Below, one piece after another: positions 1 through 4,588 of a stretch of 6,638 bases of DNA. The stretch is from Planctomycetes bacterium RBG_16_41_13 (lineage in GTDB: Bacteria; Planctomycetota; Brocadiia; Brocadiales; Brocadiaceae). Within the stretch, counting starts at the first letter, position 1; every line of letters starts with the position of its first letter. The notes under the pieces were generated by a model that saw only the letters and a list, made by a program, of their open reading frames with translations, searched no databases and was not told the DNA's origin. The translations under genes and the position numbers were made by a program. Location of the stretch: positions 1,831-8,468 of the forward strand of contig MHYI01000048.1 of the NCBI GenBank assembly GCA_001828295.1, given 5' to 3'.

Positions 1-119
1 TACCAGGCGTTCAAATCCGCCTTCATCAAAGGCAGCCAACGTACGTCATACAAATGGGTGAAACACAAATTGCGTTAGATACTGCCATTGCACGGGATAT
101 TTATGTGCGCCTTGTGTAG
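1..119 (+). CDS. FeoA-like domain protein, C-terminal fragment
   Basis: The gene enters from the left edge. Its third frame (first whole codon at base 3) is open for 38 codons to a TAG at 117-119. The visible peptide begins PGVQIRLHQRQPTY and ends with ARDIYVRLV. A Pro-Gly followed by alternating beta-strand residues, a mid-domain ETQIALD stretch and a terminal A-x-x-I-x-V strand match the end of the FeoA / SH3-like fold. That fold occurs in the small FeoA protein of ferrous iron uptake and at the C-terminus of DtxR-type metal-dependent regulators. The protein stops right after the last strand, as both families do. The N-terminal part is outside the window, so FeoA and a DtxR-like regulator cannot be told apart. 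The assignment rests on pattern only. Confidence 0.55.
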   Translation, partial: PGVQIRLHQRQPTYVIQMGETQIALDTAIARDIYVRLV

Positions 120-294
120 AATATGTTATATGTTGCTGATTATCTCCATGAGAAAGGTAATATTTCATGGAAAAGATTGATTGCTATCGGATGCGGAAAC
201 AACAAACCTTTAACGAAAATATTAAAAGCGACTGGCACAATGAACGCATATCCATAATTATCAACATACTGAGATAAGCTGTTCTTCTTTTAAC

Positions 295-323
295 TTGACA
301 ATTCCTCCTTGGTGTGATATTAA
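295..323 (+). promoter_or_regulatory. Sigma-70-type promoter immediately upstream of the transpeptidase gene
   Basis: A perfect TTGACA (295-300) is followed after 17 bp by TATTAA (318-323), four of six matches to the -10 consensus. A start site about 7 bases after the -10 would fall near 329-333, on or just before the ATG at 333. The transcript would then have almost no 5' leader, which agrees with the absence of a Shine-Dalgarno sequence before that ATG. The remainder of the 213-bp spacer (120-294) contains only a weak 6-bp inverted repeat (CCATGA 146-151 / TCATGG 165-170) and a tandem ATATGTT (121-134), neither with a clear role. Confidence 0.5.
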
Positions 324-332
324 TTTCCAGTC

Positions 333-1256
333 ATGAAAATTATTCTAAACTCTTTATTGATTGCATTTCACGCATACCTTTTTTTACCTTTATTCAATAG
401 TGGCATTGCCAGTGGAAAAGACAAGGACATAATTATTTATAAAAAAGACATTATTATTCGTTCCGATGAACTTGAAGCAGAGCCTAAAAAAGATAAAAAT
501 GCCGCGGGATTCAAACCTATCGATAAACCTGTAGAAAAAAAACGAGAAACACCCAGCCTTGATATCGTTGACAAATATTTAAAAGAAGGAAAAAAATATG
601 AGGCAAGAAATGCCTCATCGGATATATTTATAAATAAAATAATGCCAGAAAAACAAAAAGAGATAAAGGAACTATTAGATAAATTAAACGAAGAATTAAT
701 CTTCTCACCCTTGTCCTCTCCGGATGCTGCTATGTATACCGTTCAAGCCGGCGATATCATGGCGCGAATTGCCAAACAATTTAAAACAAATTATGAACTG
801 ATTATAAGGATTAACAACAAATCTCCCACGAGACTGAATATAGGAGATAAATTAAAAATACTTACGGGAAAGACGAAAATATTAATTAGTAAAAGTGATT
901 TCACTCTGACTTTGCTACTCAATGATTATTATGTGAAACAGTACCGTATCGGCATAGGGAAAAACGATAAAACCCCGGCCGGTACGTTTGAAGTAAAAAA
1001 TAAACTGAAAGAGCCAACGTGGTATTCACCCAATGGCGGTATATTCCCATATAGACATCCGGAAAATATTCTTGGCACCCGGTGGATTGGTTTTAAAGAT
1101 AAACCAGACCTGTATGGTTATGGGATTCATGGTACGACATTACCTGATTCGATTGGCACTGCTTCGTCAAATGGATGTGTTCGAATGGTGAATAGCGATG
1201 TGGAAGAGCTCTATGATTTTCTAACATTAGATACTGAAATTATTATTCAAAGGTGA
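333..1256 (+). CDS. Secreted LysM-YkuD L,D-transpeptidase
   Basis: A 307-residue exported cell-wall enzyme of the YkuD family, which forms or remodels peptidoglycan cross-links through a catalytic cysteine. Residues 1-26 look like a signal peptide: a Lys at position 2, a hydrophobic stretch, and likely cleavage after GIA or IAS. There is no lipobox cysteine. A charged Lys/Glu-rich linker (28-75) and a helical region (76-122) follow. A LysM domain lies at about 135-177 (YTVQAGDIMARIAKQF, ending in NIGDKLKIL) and should bind glycan chains. The YkuD domain spans about 182-306, with His266 in GIHGT and the motif SNGCVRM at 279-285, where Cys282 is the predicted nucleophile. An Asn occupies the position often held by His in SHGC. 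The start at 333 is favoured because it begins the signal peptide, although it lacks a ribosome-binding site. It lies 6 bp before fchA, so the two are probably co-transcribed. The family call is firm; the exact cross-link made is not known. Confidence 0.92.
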   Translation: MKIILNSLLIAFHAYLFLPLFNSGIASGKDKDIIIYKKDIIIRSDELEAEPKKDKNAAGFKPIDKPVEKKRETPSLDIVDKYLKEGKKYEARNASSDIFINKIMPEKQKEIKELLDKLNEELIFSPLSSPDAAMYTVQAGDIMARIAKQFKTNYELIIRINNKSPTRLNIGDKLKILTGKTKILISKSDFTLTLLLNDYYVKQYRIGIGKNDKTPAGTFEVKNKLKEPTWYSPNGGIFPYRHPENILGTRWIGFKDKPDLYGYGIHGTTLPDSIGTASSNGCVRMVNSDVEELYDFLTLDTEIIIQR

Positions 1257-1262
1257 TAACGC

Positions 1263-1892
1263 ATGTATAGAAATGAGCCTCTCGAAAAATATTTAAAAGA
1301 TGCGGCTGCCGGAACACCTGCGCCAGGTGGTGGAAGTGTGGCATCGCTGGTGGGTGCTTTAGCAACAACGATGTCTTCCATGTCGGCAAACTTTACTGTC
1401 GGCAAGGAAAAATTTAAGCACTATGATTCGCAATTGAAAAAGATACTTGGAGAGTGCGAGAAGAACAGAGAAACCTTATTATCCTTGATGGAGGAGGATA
1501 TTAAAGTTTATAGTGGGATCACTCATGCGTATGGATTGCCAAAGTCGACCGATGCAGAAAAAAACAAACGTTCGGAAGAAATACAAAAAGCAACCATTAC
1601 CGCAATGGAAGTACCATTAAAGACGACAATGTGTTGTCTTTATGTATTGGAAATGACGAGAGAATTGGTAGATATTGCAAATCCGAATCTGATATCAGAT
1701 GTTGGGGTGTCTGGGTTTTTGGCTGAGGCAGCATTTCAATGTGCAAAATTAAATGTGGAAATAAACCTTGCTACGATTAAGAATCAGAGCCTTGTTGAAA
1801 AGACACAAAATGAACTGAGCCACGCTGAGAAGAAGGCAAAAACGCTTTTTAAAGAAATACAAGAAAAAGTTCAGAAGATAATAAAGGGATAA
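1263..1892 (+). CDS. fchA: Methenyltetrahydrofolate cyclohydrolase (FchA / cyclodeaminase family)
   Basis: A 209-residue cytosolic protein of the formiminotransferase-cyclodeaminase family in its stand-alone form, the usual length for FchA. It is expected to interconvert 10-formyl-THF and 5,10-methenyl-THF. The hallmark glycine-rich loop TPAPGGGSVASLVGALA is at residues 18-34. The conserved block NPNLISDVGVSGFLAEAA (140-157), with Asn141 and Asp146, forms the other half of the folate site. The middle part (50-125) and the Lys/Glu-rich C-terminus (175-209) are helical, as the family requires. The sequence AAAGGTGA overlapping the upstream stop codon (1249-1256) is a good Shine-Dalgarno 6 bases before the ATG, so translation is probably coupled to the transpeptidase gene. 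In organisms with the Wood-Ljungdahl pathway this enzyme serves the methyl branch; otherwise it supplies one-carbon units. No formyl-THF synthetase or methylene-THF dehydrogenase gene is nearby. A histidine-degradation cyclodeaminase role is less likely, because no formiminotransferase domain or hut genes are present. Confidence 0.88.
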   Translation: MYRNEPLEKYLKDAAAGTPAPGGGSVASLVGALATTMSSMSANFTVGKEKFKHYDSQLKKILGECEKNRETLLSLMEEDIKVYSGITHAYGLPKSTDAEKNKRSEEIQKATITAMEVPLKTTMCCLYVLEMTRELVDIANPNLISDVGVSGFLAEAAFQCAKLNVEINLATIKNQSLVEKTQNELSHAEKKAKTLFKEIQEKVQKIIKG

Positions 1893-1993
1893 TGCGTAAC
1901 TTTCTGTTGTTTACAGAACAAATGCATAACTATTGTAAAACTCCGCTATTTTAGCAGGCAAAGCGGCTAACCTTCAGGAATTTATCATAAGCA

Positions 1994-2512
1994 ATGGAAT
2001 GGAAAATAACCAAAGGCTCCAAGGGATGCATCCTTTGCAGCAAGGAGTTTTGTGAAGACGAAGAGTATTATTCTGCACTCTTTGATGAAAATAATATCTT
2101 CATACGAAAAGATTATTGTACTTCATGTTGGAGCAAGGATAAGGGAGACGGGCCTTTTTCATTTTGGAAAACGAGCGTGCCACAAAGAGATAAACCTGTC
2201 CAAAAGTTTGTAAATAATGAAGTCTTTCTGGATATGTTTACCAGATTAGAGGGGAAAAACGAACCAAATCAAAGAAATCTGCGATATGTGCTGGCGCTTT
2301 ATCTAATACGGAAAAAAATATTTAAATTAAAATCTTTTAAAAAAGAAAATGGAGAGGAGATTATCACACTGTATTTTCCAAAAGAAAATAAAGAATTCAA
2401 CGTATTTAACCCAGATTTAAAAGATGAAGAAATTGATGCTATCACATCAGAAATGAGCCAACTCCTAAACTATCCTTACTTAGAACAAGAAGTCCTCATC
2501 AATGCAGATTAA
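1994..2512 (+). CDS. Unknown protein with a four-cysteine, zinc-ribbon-like N-terminus
   Basis: I do not recognise a named family. The 172-residue protein has no signal peptide or membrane segment and should be cytosolic. The N-terminus contains CILC (12-15), an extra Cys20 and CTSCW (42-46). Two CxxC pairs 26 residues apart suggest a structural zinc site. An aromatic patch, FSFWKT (55-60), follows. Residues 92-112 (including NLRYVLALYLIRKKIFKL) form a basic amphipathic helix, then come a beta-rich stretch (114-138) and an acidic helix DEEIDAITSEMSQLL (144-158). Upstream spacing is about 100 bp from fchA. The only purine-rich stretch (AGGAA, 1976-1980) is 13 bases before the ATG, so initiation looks weak or the gene has its own signal. 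It lies last in the plus-strand block, before the hairpin at 2598-2633. The reading frame and amino-acid content look like a real gene. Nucleic-acid binding is possible but not shown. Confidence 0.75.
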   Translation: MEWKITKGSKGCILCSKEFCEDEEYYSALFDENNIFIRKDYCTSCWSKDKGDGPFSFWKTSVPQRDKPVQKFVNNEVFLDMFTRLEGKNEPNQRNLRYVLALYLIRKKIFKLKSFKKENGEEIITLYFPKENKEFNVFNPDLKDEEIDAITSEMSQLLNYPYLEQEVLINAD

Positions 2513-2597
2513 ACACGTATTGGATTTACATCCATAAACAAGTCGGGTTCAAACAATCATTAAATTTCCTCAAATCCCTCACTTCGTCGTTTGTATA

Positions 2598-2633
2598 ATT
2601 TGGGAAACAGACGATTTCTGTTGTTTTCCAAAT
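2598..2633 (+). terminator. Long RNA hairpin between convergent genes, possible terminator or 3'-end stabiliser
   Basis: ATTTGGGAAACAG (2598-2610) pairs with TTGTTTTCCAAAT (2621-2633) as an uninterrupted 13-bp stem with two G-U wobbles and a 10-nt loop. The wobbles are G-U only in plus-strand RNA and become A-C mismatches in minus-strand RNA. The structure is therefore better suited to the transcript of the four-cysteine gene that ends 85 bp upstream. No U-tract follows, so it is not a textbook intrinsic terminator. It may instead stabilise the 3' end or be a Rho-type or bidirectional stop between the convergent genes. Confidence 0.45.
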
Positions 2634-2658
2634 GTCTGAGGCTTTACCTAACTAATGG

Positions 2659-2919
2659 TTATTGTGAAACAGGAGTTGCGGTGCTTGCAGATGTGTTATA
2701 GCAACAGGTTCCGCAGTCAACGGTAATCCCTCGTATTTTCCTTTCTTTTAATGCCGTTCGAAGTTGCACTACCTGATCTGTATTGACGTTATTCTCTCTC
2801 TGTACTGCCAATAACCTAACCCGCAACTGTCTTGTCGTTTTAATACTTGGACACTTGGTTTTTTGAATACCTGCAGGACAGACACCAACGATTTTCTTCT
2901 TGTTTATCCTCTTTGCCAT
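2659..2919 (-). CDS. Small, very basic, cysteine-containing unknown protein
   Basis: This 86-residue protein matches no family I recognise. Its start is well supported by AAGGAAGGAG seven bases before the ATG. The first 63 residues carry about 17 Lys/Arg and few acids, beginning MAKRINKKKI, which suggests RNA or ribosome contact. Cys14 and Cys23 (CPAG and KCPS) flank a short loop. A predicted helix with heptad-like spacing, residues 28-60, follows. The end is DCGTCCYNTSAS (68-79) with Cys69, Cys72 and Cys73, then a Ser/Thr-rich tail ending in PVSQ. Five cysteines in two clusters could bind zinc or an iron-sulfur centre. There is no signal peptide or membrane segment. It is the last gene of the NYN-rnc operon, 32 bp after rnc. 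The cysteine- and Ser/Thr-rich C-terminus superficially resembles a modified-peptide precursor core, but no modification enzyme is present, so I do not call it that. Confidence 0.7.
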   Translation of the reverse strand: MAKRINKKKIVGVCPAGIQKTKCPSIKTTRQLRVRLLAVQRENNVNTDQVVQLRTALKERKIRGITVDCGTCCYNTSASTATPVSQ

Positions 2920-2926
2920 AGTGAAT

Positions 2927-2936
2927 CTCCTTCCTT
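2927..2936 (-). promoter_or_regulatory. Strong ribosome-binding site for the small Cys-rich protein
   Basis: The minus strand reads AAGGAAGGAG seven bases before the ATG at 2919. It is the longest anti-SD match before any gene in the window. It fixes the start of the 86-residue protein and implies efficient translation even though the gene lies downstream of rnc. Confidence 0.75.
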
Positions 2937-2951
2937 AATTTAAGTGTAAAG

Positions 2952-3680
2952 TTAACTGTCTGTTTCTTTAATTAAATCAGGAATTATAATTTCCAGAGTT
3001 TCTTTTGCAGCAGATTGTTCTGCTTCCTTCTTACTTTTGCCCCATCCTTTTCCGTATTCATTACTTTTTATTGAGACTATTACTTCAAAAGACTTCGCGT
3101 GATCGGGGCCCATTTGCTGCAAGACTCGATAATTAGGCGTAATGCCATATTCCTTTTGACTGTAATGTTGAAGAATAGATTTGTAATTCTTAGCATGCTG
3201 ATTTTTGCAAACGAGGTCAATTTCTTTTTTTAAATGCTTTATGGTAAAATTGTAAGCCTCTTCTATGCCGCCGTCCAAATATATTGCGGCTATAACTGCT
3301 TCAAATACATTGGCAAGTAAGGATTTTGGCAGATAATTCCGGTCATTTAAACCCTTGCCTACTGAAAGAAAATCTTTTAGATGCGCCTCTACACTAACAT
3401 CGGCAAGTGTTGTTTGACTCACCACCACAGATTTTATCTTTGTTAATTCTCCCTCACTACACTGCGGCATGGTTTTGTAAAGATAGTCTGAAATAATCAT
3501 CCCTAACACCGCATCTCCCAAAAATTCTAATCGTTCGTTAGAAAAATTATTTTCTATTCTGCAGGAGGTGTGGGTTAGCGCTTTTTCAAGCACGCCGGGA
3601 TCATGAAATGAATATCCTAACGTTAATTGACACGCACTGAGTTTTTCCGGGCTTATATGATTATTCGTTTGCAGTATCAT
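2952..3680 (-). CDS. rnc: Ribonuclease III
   Basis: A 242-residue double-strand-specific endoribonuclease, close to the usual 220-250, that processes rRNA precursors and structured mRNAs. The RNase III signature NERLEFLGDAVLG is at 48-60, giving the metal-binding residues Glu49, Glu52 and Asp56. The second half of the active site is LLANVFEAVIAAIYLDGG (121-138), with the catalytic Glu127. Asn124 occupies the place where E. coli RNase III has Asp114. A dsRNA-binding domain lies at about 164-230, with its basic tip GKGWGKSKKEAEQSAA (210-225). The ATG overlaps the end of the NYN gene by 20 bp. The sequence before it (CAAAAGA) is a poor Shine-Dalgarno, so translation is likely coupled to the upstream gene. 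The next in-frame Met (61) is inside the catalytic motif, and the first 25 residues fit the family N-terminus, so this start is retained. Confidence 0.96.
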   Translation of the reverse strand: MILQTNNHISPEKLSACQLTLGYSFHDPGVLEKALTHTSCRIENNFSNERLEFLGDAVLGMIISDYLYKTMPQCSEGELTKIKSVVVSQTTLADVSVEAHLKDFLSVGKGLNDRNYLPKSLLANVFEAVIAAIYLDGGIEEAYNFTIKHLKKEIDLVCKNQHAKNYKSILQHYSQKEYGITPNYRVLQQMGPDHAKSFEVIVSIKSNEYGKGWGKSKKEAEQSAAKETLEIIIPDLIKETDS

Positions 3681-4197
3681 TCTTTTGAAACTTTTTTTCC
3701 TTAAAAAGCATCGACTCTTCTATAGCAGTATATTTTGTTGCAGCATTGATAAGCTCAATGGCAGTGCTGCGCCTGAATGAAACGACTTCTACCCTGCAAC
3801 CATGTGCTTTTAACATTTCTACAAGTGGAACGAAATCCCCATCTCCACTCACCAGGACTATGGTATCCAGCTTTGGTGCAATTGCTATAGAATCGATTGC
3901 AATACCCATATCCCAATCGCCTTTTGCAGTACCGTCTGGTCTCAGTCGAAGCTCCTTTGATTTTATTTCATAACCTAAACGGCTCAATGCATCTGTAAAG
4001 CTGGATTGGTCTACATCGGGTTTTTGTACCACATAGGCTATAGCACGAGTAAGATTTCTGTCACCTACAATTTCTAACAGGAGTTTACTATAATCAATCT
4101 TTGATTGGTGTAACGCTTTTGCCGAATAAAACATATTTTGGACATCAACGAATACCCCTATCCTTTGTTGAGATCCTCTGATTCGTCCACCTACCAT
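3661..4197 (-). CDS. NYN-domain (LabA/DUF88-like, PIN-fold) putative nuclease
   Basis: A 178-residue soluble protein of the NYN family, which has a PIN-like fold and is generally thought to cleave RNA. The acidic motifs are all present: VFVDVQNMFY (15-24) with Asp18 and Asn21, KGDWDMGIAIDSI (92-104) with Asp94, Asp96 and Asp102, and LVSGDGDFVPLV (115-126) with Asp119 and Asp121. Residues 130-152 contain the late strand VEVVSF and the helix STAIELINAA, typical of LabA-like proteins. The last ~17 residues are a charged tail (FKEKKFQKND), within the overlap with rnc. The start is supported by AAAGGAAGA (4203-4211), five bases before the ATG. It heads the minus-strand operon and its stop lies 20 bp inside rnc, so the two products are probably made together. 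The RNA substrate is unknown. Some family members act in regulation rather than cleavage, but the full acidic set here favours an active enzyme. Confidence 0.88.
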   Translation of the reverse strand: MVGGRIRGSQQRIGVFVDVQNMFYSAKALHQSKIDYSKLLLEIVGDRNLTRAIAYVVQKPDVDQSSFTDALSRLGYEIKSKELRLRPDGTAKGDWDMGIAIDSIAIAPKLDTIVLVSGDGDFVPLVEMLKAHGCRVEVVSFRRSTAIELINAATKYTAIEESMLFKEKKFQKNDTANE

Positions 4198-4248
4198 GTA
4201 TATCTTCCTTTCTAATAAAGACTTAATATTATGAAGATTATGTATAAG

Positions 4249-4298
4249 TACCTAATTAAAAATTTTTAAATAATGAATAACGTTGCGAAAATTAGGTA
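4249..4298. repeat. 9-bp inverted repeat with a 32-bp spacer
   Basis: TACCTAATT (4249-4257) and AATTAGGTA (4290-4298) are exact reverse complements. The spacer includes AAAAATTTTT (4258-4267). The right arm continues into a further GGTA, giving TAGGTAGGTA (4293-4302). The left arm begins 52 bp before the NYN start, so on a minus-strand transcript the repeat would lie in the leader. It could be a regulator site with two half-sites about four helical turns apart, or an RNA stem. The composition is AT-rich, but the arms contain CC/GG, which makes chance less likely than for A/T-only repeats. Confidence 0.4.
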
Positions 4299-4474
4299 GG
4301 TAAAATAAAAATACTATATAAATTCAAAGAACGTTAAGTATGCAAGACGGGTTACGTCATAACATACCTTTATACAAAATATTAGAGCAACACAAATTTA
4401 CATTTGAAATTTATTTTAATTTTAACAGCCTTTTGTAAACAGTCAATTAAAAAAACTGAAATAACTTAATTTTA

Positions 4475-4503
4475 TTGACTCTTATATCAAATTTTGATAA
4501 ATT
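4475..4503 (+). promoter_or_regulatory. Candidate pheA-tpiA promoter with extended -10
   Basis: TTGACT (4475-4480, five of six to consensus) and TAAATT (4498-4503, four of six) are separated by 17 bp. A TGA directly before the -10 (4495-4497) gives an extended -10 element. Transcription would begin near 4510 and leave a leader of roughly 80 bases before the pheA ATG. No leader peptide rich in Phe codons and no attenuator hairpin is visible in that leader. Confidence 0.45.
4485..4499. promoter_or_regulatory. 15-bp palindrome in the promoter spacer, candidate operator
   Basis: TATCAAA-T-TTTGATA is a perfect palindrome with 7-bp arms around one base. It fills the spacer between the candidate -35 and -10 and overlaps the first two bases of the -10. 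A protein bound there would block RNA polymerase. The location makes it attractive, but short palindromes arise easily in A/T-rich DNA and the regulator is unknown. Confidence 0.3.
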
Positions 4504-4588
4504 TAACCTAATAAATATATAAATCTAACTGCTTTGTAGACAATAACTAAACATAAAATTAAAAATTTGGAATTAACTAAAACTCGCC

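Larger units (their letters stand above)
4198..4588. other. AT-rich divergent intergenic region
   Basis: This 391-bp stretch separates the minus-strand NYN operon from the plus-strand pheA operon and must contain promoters for both. I see no coding frame. It is very AT-rich, with A- and T-tracts that would bend DNA. The 12-mer AATTAAAAATTT occurs at both ends (4254-4265 and 4557-4568), which may be chance in such sequence. The recognisable elements are a spaced inverted repeat (4249-4298) and a candidate pheA promoter (4475-4503). I could not find a convincing -35/-10 pair for the minus-strand operon. Confidence 0.7.

Noticed and set aside
191..277. 28-codon frame starting MRKQQTFNENIK in the spacer before the transpeptidase
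   Set aside because: It is short, has no convincing ribosome-binding site and no recognisable feature.
304..310. CCTCCTT just before the transpeptidase gene as a functional element
   Set aside because: It is the complement of a Shine-Dalgarno sequence but lies in the promoter spacer on the wrong strand, so it would not bind the ribosome.
1902..1918. TTCTGT/ACAGAA hairpin after fchA as a terminator
   Set aside because: A 6-bp AT-rich stem with a 5-nt loop and no following T-run is too weak; the nearby CCGCT/AGCGG pair (1943-1966) has a 14-nt loop and no T-run either.
2659..2919. Modified-peptide (RiPP) precursor with core in the Cys/Ser/Thr-rich tail
   Set aside because: No modification enzyme, protease or exporter gene is in the window, and the basic N-terminus is unlike a typical acidic leader; kept only as an alternative.
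3746..3973. 75-codon open frame on the plus strand
   Set aside because: It lies entirely antisense to the NYN gene, whose motifs prove the other strand; the peptide is a low-complexity Ser/Thr-rich shadow.
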